64,000 nt of DNA from Candidatus Nitrosacidococcus sp. I8 (GTDB taxonomy: Bacteria > Pseudomonadota > Gammaproteobacteria > Nitrosococcales > Nitrosococcaceae), in NCBI RefSeq assembly GCF_945836005.1, contig NZ_OX241534.1, positions 372,001 through 436,000 of the forward strand. Direction: 5' to 3'. Positions within the stretch are counted from its first letter, which is position 1. Each line of letters opens with the position of its first letter. The translations under genes and the position numbers were made by a program. This document shows, one piece after another, positions 47,565 to 55,596 of the stretch. The notes beneath the pieces are model-generated. The model made no database searches and had not been told where the DNA came from. It worked only from the letters and a program-made list of their open reading frames with translations.

Positions 47565-50500
47565 ATGAAACTTTATCAAAAAATTTTTATTAATTTACTT
47601 TTCTTAGTAATCTCTCCGTTATTACAAGCAGAAGAAATACACCATCAGCTAGAAATTTATTTAGATCCCGATAGTCATCATCTTAAAGCGATTGATACTA
47701 TTACTTTACCTGATTCTTACCCATCTCCTATTACATTTCGTCTCCATAATCATCTTAATCCTCAACTAGAAAGCCCAGAGATTCAATTAAAAAAACTAAA
47801 AGAAAGCGAATTTACAGAAGATTACATTCTTACTTTTCCCAAAGGTGTGCATGAATTTACCATAAATTATGAAGGTGAAATTTTTCATTCTATTAAACCG
47901 ATCAGCCAAGAATATGCCCATAGCTTTAGTGCTTCGTCAGGTTTAATTGCATCAGAGGGGGTATTTTTAACCGGCGGAAGTTATTGGTATCCACAATTTG
48001 CCAACGATGGACTGATTACTTTTTCCTTAACTACTCATCTCCCTCAAAAATGGCATTCAGTAAGTCAAGGTATTCGTACCCAGCAAAATGATCAAGAAAT
48101 TTGGAAAGAGAACCATCCTCAAGAAGAAATTTATCTGATTGCAGGTCAGTTTACAGAATATGATGGAAAAGCTGAAAATGGGAAAGTCACTACCATGGCT
48201 TTTCTTCAACACCCAGATCCTGGTTTAGCTCATAAGTATTTAGAGGCAACTAATCAATACTTGGAAATATATCGATCCCTGATTAGCTCCTATCCCTACG
48301 GAAAATTTGCTTTAGTAGAAAATTTTTGGGAAACCGGCTATGGGATGCCTTCCTTTACTTTACTTGGCACTAATGTGATTCGATTCCCTTTTATTCTCCA
48401 TTCTTCCTATCCTCATGAAATTCTCCATAATTGGTGGGGCAATGGAGTCTATTTAAAGTATGGCTCTGGAAACTGGACGGAGGGATTAACTGCCTACTTA
48501 GCAGATCATCTCCTTAAAGAACAACAGGGAGAAGGAGTTACTTATCGGCGAGAAACCCTACAAAAATACACGGACTATGTAGAAGAATCTCGAGATTTTC
48601 CCTTAACCCAATTTCGGGGTCGAGACAGTGCAGCCAGCCAAGCAATTGGCTATGGAAAAACTTTGATGATGTTTCATATGCTTCGTCAAAAATTAGGGGA
48701 TAAAACTTTTATCAAAGCACTACAGAATTTTTATCATCAATACCAATATGCACCAGCTGGTTTTAGCGATCTAGAAGGGTCTTTTGAAAAAACGAGCGGG
48801 CAGTCGCTGCACTCTTTTTTCAATCAATGGATCACTCGTCCTGGAGCACCTTTATTAAAAATTAAATCTGCTCAAGTAACTCCTAAAGAGGGCAAGTATA
48901 TACTCACGGCAACTATTGCCCAAGTCCAAGGGGGAAAACCTTATCAACTTGCTATCCCTACTGCCATTTATTTAGAAAATTCAGAGCAAGTCTATCAAAC
49001 TCAAATTGAGTTTGATAAAAAAGAGCATAGGATTGAGCTTACTTTTTCTAATCGCCCTTTAAAATTTGAAATTGATCCTCAATTCGATGTGTTCCGCAGG
49101 TTAGATTCCAATGAGATTCCTCCCGCCTTAAGCCAAGCCTTTGGGGCTAAAACTGCACTGGCTATATTACCTGCTTCAGCATCTTCTGCTTTAAAAGAAG
49201 GTTATCAACATTTAATTGAAACTTGGCAACAGGAGGGGAGGAATATTAAGGTAGTTATGGATAATACTATTGATAAGCTACCTAGCGATCAAATGGTATG
49301 GCTTTTAGGCTGGGAAAATAAGTTTCGATCAGTTTTTCATCGATCCTTAGAAGGCTACCCCTATCAAGCAAATGTGGATAGTGTAAAGATTAAAAACCAT
49401 ATGCTTAATAAAACACATCATTCAGTAATCGTAACTACTCGCCCTGAAAATAACCTACATCAAACTTTAGTATGGATTGCTACAGATAATGTTGCTGCAC
49501 TACCTGGGCTTACCCGAAAATTACCCCACTATGGGAAGTATAGCTATTTAGGATTTGCTGGCTCAGAGCCTGAAAATATAACGAAGGGGCAATGGTCAGT
49601 GATTCGATCACCTATGTCTGTGCTATTTACTCAAGACTCATCTGCAATAAAATCTACCTTACCACTACAAAAATCTTTAATTTCCTTATCTTCCCAATTC
49701 AACCAAGATCAAATGATGGCTGACATTCAATATCTAGCTGATCCTAAGCAAGAGGGTCGGGGTCTAGGATCGTCAGGACTAGAGCAAGTAGCAAAATATA
49801 TTGAAAATGCGTTTCAAGAAGCTGGATTTAATCCTATTGAACAAAAGTGGATAGAACATATACCACAAGCAGCCAAAGAGATGGCCTTGAGTAATATTAT
49901 TGGTACTTTATCTGGCACTGATCCAAGTCTGCCGACTATTGTGATTGGTGCTCATTATGATCACTTAGGCAAAGGTTGGCCAGATATGCATCAAGGAGAT
50001 GAAGGGAAAATTCACCCGGGGGCAGATGATAATGCCAGCGGAGTGGCAGTGATATTAGAAATGGCTCGATCGTTAGGCACTGGATGGCAGGGTAAGCGAA
50101 CGCTTACTTTTATTGCTTTTACTGGAGAAGAAGCAGGAAAATTGGGATCTACTTATTATGTAAATCACCTAACTCAGCCCGTGATGACAATGATTAATTT
50201 AGATACAGTAGGTCGTTTAAATAAAAATAAGCTTTTGATTTTGGGTACTCACTCTGCTAAGGAATGGTCTTATATTTTTCAAGGGGCTAGCTATGTTACT
50301 GGCGTGCCTATAGAGATTGTTACTCAGGATTTAGATTCTAGCGATCACAATAGTTTTATAAACGTAGGAATTCCTGCAGTACAACTATTTACGGGTGCTC
50401 ATAGGGATTATCATCGACCTACAGATACGATAGATAAAATAGATTCCCTAGGACTGACTAAGGTAGCTGCCGTGTTGAAAGAAGCTATCGATTATTTGGC

Positions 50501-50642
50501 TAATCGGAACGAATCTTTAGCAGGAGAAAATACTATACAACCCACACTACCACTTACTAAATCTAGTAGAAAAGTAACGCTAGGCACTGTGCCAGATTTT
50601 AGCTGGAAGGGAGAAGGGGTTAGACTTTCAGGGGTGAGTTAA
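47565..50642 (+). CDS. Secreted two-headed metallopeptidase: M1-type aminopeptidase plus M28 peptidase
   Basis: A 1025-residue protein with a signal peptide (KIFINLLFLVISPLLQA). The N-terminal half is M1-like: HEILH (His284, Glu285, His288) with the third ligand Glu in NWTEGLTAYLAD. The C-terminal part (from about residue 715) is an M28 zinc exopeptidase: IGAHYDHLG (His~797), HPGADDNASGV, FIAFTGEEAGKLGS, MINLDTVGRL, DSSDHNSF and VQLFTGAHRDYHRPTDTIDK. The last visible stretch, FSWKGEGVRLSGVS, is the start of a PDZ domain that is cut by TAA at 50640-50642; the remainder follows in frame. Both catalytic halves look intact, so the enzyme may still work in the periplasm. Confidence 0.85.
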   Translation: MKLYQKIFINLLFLVISPLLQAEEIHHQLEIYLDPDSHHLKAIDTITLPDSYPSPITFRLHNHLNPQLESPEIQLKKLKESEFTEDYILTFPKGVHEFTINYEGEIFHSIKPISQEYAHSFSASSGLIASEGVFLTGGSYWYPQFANDGLITFSLTTHLPQKWHSVSQGIRTQQNDQEIWKENHPQEEIYLIAGQFTEYDGKAENGKVTTMAFLQHPDPGLAHKYLEATNQYLEIYRSLISSYPYGKFALVENFWETGYGMPSFTLLGTNVIRFPFILHSSYPHEILHNWWGNGVYLKYGSGNWTEGLTAYLADHLLKEQQGEGVTYRRETLQKYTDYVEESRDFPLTQFRGRDSAASQAIGYGKTLMMFHMLRQKLGDKTFIKALQNFYHQYQYAPAGFSDLEGSFEKTSGQSLHSFFNQWITRPGAPLLKIKSAQVTPKEGKYILTATIAQVQGGKPYQLAIPTAIYLENSEQVYQTQIEFDKKEHRIELTFSNRPLKFEIDPQFDVFRRLDSNEIPPALSQAFGAKTALAILPASASSALKEGYQHLIETWQQEGRNIKVVMDNTIDKLPSDQMVWLLGWENKFRSVFHRSLEGYPYQANVDSVKIKNHMLNKTHHSVIVTTRPENNLHQTLVWIATDNVAALPGLTRKLPHYGKYSYLGFAGSEPENITKGQWSVIRSPMSVLFTQDSSAIKSTLPLQKSLISLSSQFNQDQMMADIQYLADPKQEGRGLGSSGLEQVAKYIENAFQEAGFNPIEQKWIEHIPQAAKEMALSNIIGTLSGTDPSLPTIVIGAHYDHLGKGWPDMHQGDEGKIHPGADDNASGVAVILEMARSLGTGWQGKRTLTFIAFTGEEAGKLGSTYYVNHLTQPVMTMINLDTVGRLNKNKLLILGTHSAKEWSYIFQGASYVTGVPIEIVTQDLDSSDHNSFINVGIPAVQLFTGAHRDYHRPTDTIDKIDSLGLTKVAAVLKEAIDYLANRNESLAGENTIQPTLPLTKSSRKVTLGTVPDFSWKGEGVRLSGVS

Positions 50643-50840
50643 GATACTCCTGCAGAATTACAAAAAGGAGATATTATTATTAATATCAATCATCAGCCTA
50701 TCGATAATCTCACTGATTTTTCTAAAATTTTAGGAAAACTAAAAGCAAATGATTCCATAGTCATTACTTTCTTAACTTTCTTAACTTTCTTACGAGGTAA
50801 ATTAGAACACACTGTGACTACCCAAGTTATCTCTCGGTAA
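50643..50840 (+). pseudogene. Detached PDZ tail of the M1/M28 peptidase
   Basis: Directly after the stop at 50640-50642 and in the same frame, 65 codons read DTPAELQKGDIIININHQPI then DNLTDFSKILGKLKANDSIV and RGKLEHTVTTQVISR, ending at TAA 50838-50840. This is the bulk of a PDZ domain whose first strand ends the upstream protein (VRLSGVS). A single base change to TAA (for example from AAA or GAA) would explain it. A 9-base triplication lies inside it. Confidence 0.8.
50766..50792 (+). repeat. Three perfect tandem copies of a 9-base unit
   Basis: ACTTTCTTA is repeated three times with no interruption, encoding Thr-Phe-Leu three times in the PDZ tail. Homologous PDZ domains have one such strand (VTVTFLR-type), so this is a slipped-strand expansion that lengthens a beta strand by about six residues. 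Confidence 0.85.
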
Positions 50841-50853
50841 TTTTAAAATAAAT

Positions 50854-51456
50854 TTATTCGGCTTGTTTTTTTGCAAGCATAGTTACAAATTTCAGCTTAA
50901 TAGGATTACCTGCTGCATCTCTAGCATGCATAGAACCTACCTCTTCTTCATAAATAAGTAGATCCCATCCTTGGTAGTATTGAGCTAATTCCCCTTCAGT
51001 AAACGTAAAAGAAAAAGGCATGTGGCAAGGAAAATCCTTGGTATTCATGGCAGAAACAATTAAATTGTGTCCTCCTGGATTTGTTTTTTCCTGCATATTG
51101 GCAACAATGGTAGGTATTTGCTGAGGCTCTAAGAACATAAACACTACGGTAGCTACGATAAAATCATAGTTATCCCCAATGGATGCTTGATTCATATCAT
51201 AAATTTCAGTTTTTATTTTAAATCCTTCAGTATTTGCTATTTCATGAATTACATTAGCTGTACTTGGGTTATAGTCACTTGCAGTCACATCAAATCCAAG
51301 TAACCCTAGAAATAAAGTATTACGACCCTGCCCACAGCCTAAATCTAAAACTTTACAAGGTTTTACGTGCTCTACGGCAGAGACTACCGCTGAATGAGTT
51401 TTGGTGATTCCATACTTTTGCTGAAAATAATCGGCAGCAGGAGGATTGGAGATCAT
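50854..51456 (-). CDS. tehB: TehB-like SAM-dependent methyltransferase (tellurite resistance family)
   Basis: A 200-residue class I methyltransferase close in pattern to E. coli TehB: YFQQKYGITKTHSAVV, VLDLGCGQGRNTLFLGLLGF (SAM motif I), YDFIVATVVFMFLEPQQIP, GGHNLIVSAMNT and KLKFVTMLAKK at the C-terminus. TehB methylates tellurite or selenite and may act on other small substrates. An AAGGA site precedes the ATG at 51456, and TATAAT on this strand (ATTATA at 51498-51503) is a plausible -10 just after a terminator hairpin. Confidence 0.88.
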   Translation of the reverse strand: MISNPPAADYFQQKYGITKTHSAVVSAVEHVKPCKVLDLGCGQGRNTLFLGLLGFDVTASDYNPSTANVIHEIANTEGFKIKTEIYDMNQASIGDNYDFIVATVVFMFLEPQQIPTIVANMQEKTNPGGHNLIVSAMNTKDFPCHMPFSFTFTEGELAQYYQGWDLLIYEEEVGSMHARDAAGNPIKLKFVTMLAKKQAE

Positions 51457-51509
51457 GATTTTGTCCTTTATTAGCTATGAAAATTGAATATCCTAACATT
51501 ATAAAAGGC

Positions 51510-51538
51510 AAAAAAAACCCCTAGAATTCTTCTAGGGG
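51510..51538 (-). terminator. Intrinsic terminator upstream of tehB
   Basis: On the minus strand a 9-base stem (CCCCTAGAA, loop GAA, TTCTAGGGG) is followed at once by T8. It is a textbook rho-independent terminator. It lies about 255 bases after the stop of the DsbA-like gene and 54 bases before the tehB start, so it ends either that transcript or a short RNA made in between; as an attenuator of tehB is an alternative. Confidence 0.85.
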
Positions 51539-51716
51539 AATAATAAGGAGAGACACATAGATGCAGATGTTCATTTGTGCTGTAACACGATTTAAAGACA
51601 GGATATTAGGAGGAAACCCACCTTTAAATAAAATCTAAATCTTTGCGTTAGGTATAATTTACTATGGTATATGGACCTAATAAAGGTCCACGATTATCAT
51701 TTTGTATGAGTCCAAT
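51539..51716 (-). ncRNA. Candidate small RNA or leader ending at the terminator
   Basis: The 336-base gap 51457-51792 has no gene I recognise. On the minus strand a weak promoter (TTGTTA at 51744-51749 and TATCTT at 51720-51725, 18-base spacer) would start an RNA of about 200 bases ending at the terminator. It contains a perfect 7-base hairpin (TGGACCT/AGGTCCA, 51672-51690) and a GGTGGG/CCTCC-type pairing near 51609-51622. I tried to match it with 6S, SRP and other common RNAs and could not. An alternative is a leader with a 17-codon peptide whose stop lies in the terminator stem. Confidence 0.28.
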
Positions 51717-51792
51717 AATAAGATACGAATGCTTTTGCTAAAGTAACAAAAGATAACTATTTATTTGATTTTTAATTGTTTAGCCAATTAAA

Positions 51793-52413
51793 TTAAGCAG
51801 TTAAGATAGATTCTATCGTGCCTAATACGATGGATGAGTCTAAATAATGATGTAGGATAGAATAGTATTGTTTTTTATGTTGTAGCACTAAACTAGGAAA
51901 AGTACTTATCTTTAATTGTTGGCAAAACTGGATTTGCTGTTCCAGTTTCTGCTGTGTTTCTGGAGCATTTAAATCACGAAAAAATAGCTCTTTATTTAAC
52001 CCTAATGCTTCAGACAGCTCAATTAATACCGCTTCGTTGAATGGATTCCTCGCCTCGAGATAATAAGCTTGTTGAATTTTTAATATAATTTCCTCTCCAA
52101 ACTGATCTCCTTGATTTAAAGCAGCCAATATTGCACGACAGGCAGGATAAGTGGATCTACAGGGCTGATTCTTTGTCCAAAAATCAAAATTAAATTGGGT
52201 TTGAGGTACTTCTTGTTGGATTTTTCGCCAAATCCCCTGAATTTTCTTTTGTAGCACAAAAGGCATTGGTTCATTTGTATCTGGAGCTAGTCCACCAAGT
52301 ACATAAGCAATGGAAATTTTGCACTCCAGTGTCTTTTTGATCTCTAGCCAAATTGGGCGAAATGCCCAATACCAACTACACATGGGATCGTGGATATAGT
52401 AAAGGATAGTCAT
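51793..52413 (-). CDS. DsbA-family thioredoxin-fold protein with CSWY in place of CxxC
   Basis: A 206-residue DsbA-like (FrnE/YjbH-type) protein: ILYYIHDPMCSWYWAFRPIW at the N-terminus, a helical insertion, and KISTFPSLVLQHKKQYY with the cis-Pro loop near the C-terminus. Relatives usually read DPMCSWCWGF; here the second active-site Cys is Tyr, giving CSWY, so it cannot act as a normal dithiol oxidoreductase. No signal peptide, so cytoplasmic. I chose ATG 52413; a TTG two codons upstream is possible. Isomerase or glutathione-linked roles are alternatives. Confidence 0.75.
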   Translation of the reverse strand: MTILYYIHDPMCSWYWAFRPIWLEIKKTLECKISIAYVLGGLAPDTNEPMPFVLQKKIQGIWRKIQQEVPQTQFNFDFWTKNQPCRSTYPACRAILAALNQGDQFGEEIILKIQQAYYLEARNPFNEAVLIELSEALGLNKELFFRDLNAPETQQKLEQQIQFCQQLKISTFPSLVLQHKKQYYSILHHYLDSSIVLGTIESILTA

Positions 52414-52521
52414 TAGCAATAATCAATTCAGTTACTTAAATTAGCATGAAGTCATGCAGATGATATATCCTGTACACACGCTTACCAAGTATTAAAAATA
52501 AAAAGAGATTTTGTACTACTT

Positions 52522-53613
52522 ATGAAAAGCTATTTATTTTTTAGCAATCAATATATTCGCTATGACAATCATAGTGTGAAAATAGATACTGGGTATCCCA
52601 AACAAATCAAAGACGGCTGGTCTATGTTACCTCAAGGGTTTCATGGAGATTTAGATACTGCTATGAGCTGGGGTGGGAAAGCCTATTTTTTCAAAAAAAA
52701 CCAATGTGCTGTTATTGACCTACATCGTCCTAACATACCTGCACAAACAGAATCAATTACTACTTTTTTCCCAGGACTTAAAGGGGTAACATTCTCATCT
52801 ACATTAGATGCAATACTACCTATAGTCGTTAAGAATATGAATTTTCTTATGCTTTATAAGAAAGATCAGGTGGGTATTTATAATCTAAATATTGATAAAT
52901 TACATATGGTTTGTACCATTAGTAAGTTTTTTCCAAATGCAGAACAAATTGGCATTAATCAAAGTATAGATACAATAGCTCATTATCATGATCCATCTCG
53001 TTTAATCATTACCTTAGGTAACAAACATGTAAGATACGATCTCTCTAGTGAAGTTGATCCTCCTACCTATAGACGTACCTTAGATATTAGTGCCTATTGG
53101 CCTGATATTACTTTCTCAAAAATTCAAGCAATTTTCCAAGTCAATGGTGATGAAATCGTAGATTCAGCAAAAAAATTACAGGCTTTAAATCAACCCATTT
53201 TAGGTCAAACCCTGCTACCAACCCCCAGTATCAGAAAGGTTGGGCAATGCAAAATACTAGCTACAAAAGAAGGCTGGCAAGATAGTGGTATTTTCTTACA
53301 AGGGGGAGATATTATTTCAATTAAAGCTTCAGGCAAAGTAAAATACGGATCTAACCCAAATCAAACTTCTGATGCAAATAGAACAGGTGGTTTAAAAAAT
53401 AATAAGCTGTTTCATCCAGAGGGAGTGCCATATGCACTTCTCATGAAAGTTGGTAACAAGTATATCCGCACTGTAGGTAAGCATGTGGATTATTTAACCA
53501 TTCCTAACAGTGGACCTTTAAGATTTGCCTATAACGGTATGAAAGGTACATATAACAATCATTCTGGTACTTTCAATGTGGAAATTTACTTATCACTACC
53601 CCCTACTAAATAG
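52522..53613 (+). CDS. Hemopexin-repeat protein with C-terminal LecA (PA-IL)-like lectin domain
   Basis: A 363-residue protein. The N-terminal ~235 residues hold hemopexin-type repeats: YLFFSNQYIRYDNHSVKID, LDTAMSWGGKAYFFKKNQ, a divergent middle unit and LIITLGNKHVRYDLSS. From about residue 240 it matches the Pseudomonas LecA galactose lectin fold: LATKEGWQDSGIFLQGGDII, VPYALLMKVGNKY and FAYNGMKGTYNNHSGTFNVE. LecA's calcium and sugar ligands in YND..GTYGNN are only partly kept (Asp to Gly, one Asn to His). No signal peptide is visible, as in LecA itself. Probably a glycan-binding or matrix protein. Confidence 0.75.
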   Translation: MKSYLFFSNQYIRYDNHSVKIDTGYPKQIKDGWSMLPQGFHGDLDTAMSWGGKAYFFKKNQCAVIDLHRPNIPAQTESITTFFPGLKGVTFSSTLDAILPIVVKNMNFLMLYKKDQVGIYNLNIDKLHMVCTISKFFPNAEQIGINQSIDTIAHYHDPSRLIITLGNKHVRYDLSSEVDPPTYRRTLDISAYWPDITFSKIQAIFQVNGDEIVDSAKKLQALNQPILGQTLLPTPSIRKVGQCKILATKEGWQDSGIFLQGGDIISIKASGKVKYGSNPNQTSDANRTGGLKNNKLFHPEGVPYALLMKVGNKYIRTVGKHVDYLTIPNSGPLRFAYNGMKGTYNNHSGTFNVEIYLSLPPTK

Positions 53614-53620
53614 GGGGTAG
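53596..53620. terminator. Strong hairpin overlapping the hemopexin/lectin gene stop
   Basis: A perfect 10-base stem CTACCCCCTA (53596-53605), loop CTAAA, TAGGGGGTAG (53611-53620). The right arm contains the TAG stop. It lies between two convergent genes, so it may serve both strands, although the downstream T-run on the plus strand is poor. Confidence 0.6.
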
Positions 53621-53639
53621 GGTCATTTGCTATATCTTT

Positions 53640-54809
53640 CTAATGTGACATGGGGTTGTCTTTCATCCACTGAGGTAAAAGCACAATACAATTTGGATTA
53701 AATCCTTGATTTTTTAAGGTATTGATCTGTTTAATAGCTTTACCTTCTTTTAAATCAATCACTGTAATAGAGCCATCGCGCATTTCAGGTAAATTAATAA
53801 AACTATTTTGGACAAAAGCATAATGACCATCTGGAGAAAAGCCCACATGATGAGATCCAGGAGCAGCTGCAATTGCTTTAATTAGTTTAGGTTTTTGAGG
53901 ATCTTTTACATCAAAAATATTGAAATAACCGGGGTTTGCGGTCGTAATAAAAAGCTGGTTTTGCTTTGGGTTAGGATAAATTTCTAAAGGCACTGCTTGC
54001 TTCAATGGAGCAAAATCAATTACCTGCTGGAAATCAAATGCTTTCTTGCTTTCATTCCACACCGCAGACCAAGTGGTTCCATCTAGCCAGTTGTTAATAT
54101 AAGCAAGAGGGGGGTTACTATTAGGGACAAAAATAGCCTCTACCGGTGCAGCTCCTGCAGGAGAAGGTTTATGGGAAACTTTATGATTAGAGAGTATTTT
54201 CCCGGTACTGGCTTCAATTACAGTCACTACCTCCCCCGGTTCTTGACCATCTGGGCGAATAGTATTGGTAGCTAAAATCCGATCGATTTTTTCATTAAGG
54301 TCCAACCCATGGGGGTAGCGAAGATAAGGCTTGCCAGAAGGTGGGGTTTGAATAGTTTTAATGGGTTTATCTGTAGTAGCATCTCCTACTACAATGGTAC
54401 TTGATCCCATACAGCTTAAATACCAAGTTTTATTATCTTTGGTAAATACCATGTCTTCTTGTACTTGGCAGGTAGGGGTCCCTACTGTTTTCATCCGATA
54501 AGGAGATTGTTTCATATCTAATATATGAAGGGTGCTCTTACCTAGGGCAGTGATATAAGCTTTGCTTAAATCTTGATTGTAAAAAATATGGTGAGCAACT
54601 AAGTCATGAGGTAGGGGAATATCCATAATCATTTTGCCAAAATTTGCAGATTGAGGATCTACATCAATAATGGCTAATCCCTCTTTACGTACCGGATTAT
54701 CTGGTTTTGATTCATAATTGAGCATAGCTAGAATTTCCCCTTGAGCATAGGGGATAAAACTACTTAGAAGCGTTATTCCTAACGCTAAAGATAAAGAGCG
54801 TTGTTTCAT
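53640..54809 (-). CDS. Secreted YncE-like beta-propeller protein
   Basis: A 389-residue protein with a clear signal peptide (MKQRSLSLALGITLLSSFIP, ending YAQG). The body has repeated propeller strands with short-repeat wording such as HILDMKQSPYRMKTV, VVGDATTDKPIKTIQTP, VTVIEASTGKILSNHKV and ITVIDLKEGKAIKQINTL, which is the YncE/NirF-like 7-blade style. Conserved His in YPHGLDL, HHVGFSPDGHYAFVQNS and VAHHIFY could bind metal or heme. Function unknown; likely periplasmic. It stands alone, opposite to its neighbours. Confidence 0.75.
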   Translation of the reverse strand: MKQRSLSLALGITLLSSFIPYAQGEILAMLNYESKPDNPVRKEGLAIIDVDPQSANFGKMIMDIPLPHDLVAHHIFYNQDLSKAYITALGKSTLHILDMKQSPYRMKTVGTPTCQVQEDMVFTKDNKTWYLSCMGSSTIVVGDATTDKPIKTIQTPPSGKPYLRYPHGLDLNEKIDRILATNTIRPDGQEPGEVVTVIEASTGKILSNHKVSHKPSPAGAAPVEAIFVPNSNPPLAYINNWLDGTTWSAVWNESKKAFDFQQVIDFAPLKQAVPLEIYPNPKQNQLFITTANPGYFNIFDVKDPQKPKLIKAIAAAPGSHHVGFSPDGHYAFVQNSFINLPEMRDGSITVIDLKEGKAIKQINTLKNQGFNPNCIVLLPQWMKDNPMSH

Positions 54810-54930
54810 AATAAAAATTCCTTATTAAAATAGCTAAACAAGATTCAGTAAAGTTTAAATATTATAGGGTAAGCTAAAGAGAGTCATAATCTATCTACTT
54901 TAGAGCTTAAAGCTTATTTATGAGTTCATA

Positions 54931-55506
54931 ATGAAAGAAATTTAGCAAGCGATTGAAACAAAATTAAATGAAATTGCCCCTAATGTTTTAGAGAGTTTAA
55001 ATAGTGGGGTAACTGATGAGGAAATTCACCACTTAGAAAGTGTGTTAGGGGCTCAATTGCCTGATGATTTTATTGTATTTTATAAAATTCATAATGGGCA
55101 AATCTCAGAGGGTCCGAGCTTTATTGACTGTGAAGAGTGGCTATCATTTGAAGGCATTGAATATCAATGGAAAGTTTGGAAAGAGCTTTTAGATGGGGGT
55201 GCTTTTTCAGAGGGTGATTTTAAATCAAGCCCAGATATAGAAGTGAAAAATGATTGGTGGCATCCTTGCTGGATTCCTATTACTTATGATGGTTCTGGGA
55301 ATCACTATTGTCTAGACTTAGTGCCTACAAAAGAGGGTAACCACGGGCAAATTATTAGAATGTGGCATGATGATGATATTCGCCCTTTGATCGCCTCATC
55401 ATTTACAGCATGGATAGAGGATTACAAAAATAAATTAATTCGTGGGCAATTAATCTATTCTGAGGATTATTTTGGCATTATTGATGAAGAAGAACTAGAG
55501 AATTAA
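54931..55506 (+). pseudogene. SMI1/KNR4 (SUKH) family protein with amber stop at codon 5
   Basis: ATG 54931 reads MKEI, then TAG (54943-54945), then QAIETKLNEIAPNVLESLN, GVTDEEIHHLESVLGAQLPD and DFIVFYKIHNGQ, the normal SMI1/KNR4 N-terminus, where relatives have Trp (MKEIWQAIE). TGG to TAG is a single change. The rest of the protein (HCLDLV-type core: WIPITYDGSGNHYCLDLV) is intact to 55506, so reinitiation at GTG 55042 (154 residues, no good ribosome site) would lose the first helix. SUKH proteins are often immunity partners of contact-dependent toxins; no toxin gene is adjacent. Confidence 0.75.
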
Positions 55507-55596
55507 CGTATAATCTCATGTAGATAAACACTACCGTTAGTGTTAGTAACAACATAAAAAATTATAAATCATCATTACCTAATATTTCTTCTCGTA

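Noticed and set aside
44896-55506. Several genes carry in-frame TAG codons (restriction-modification remnant, SMI1/KNR4), raising the idea of UAG reassignment or efficient suppression.
   Set aside because: TAG is the normal stop of many intact genes here (frr, cdsA, rseP, fabZ, der, glyA, the hemopexin/lectin gene), and the affected genes are accessory with other damage. Ordinary nonsense mutation explains them.
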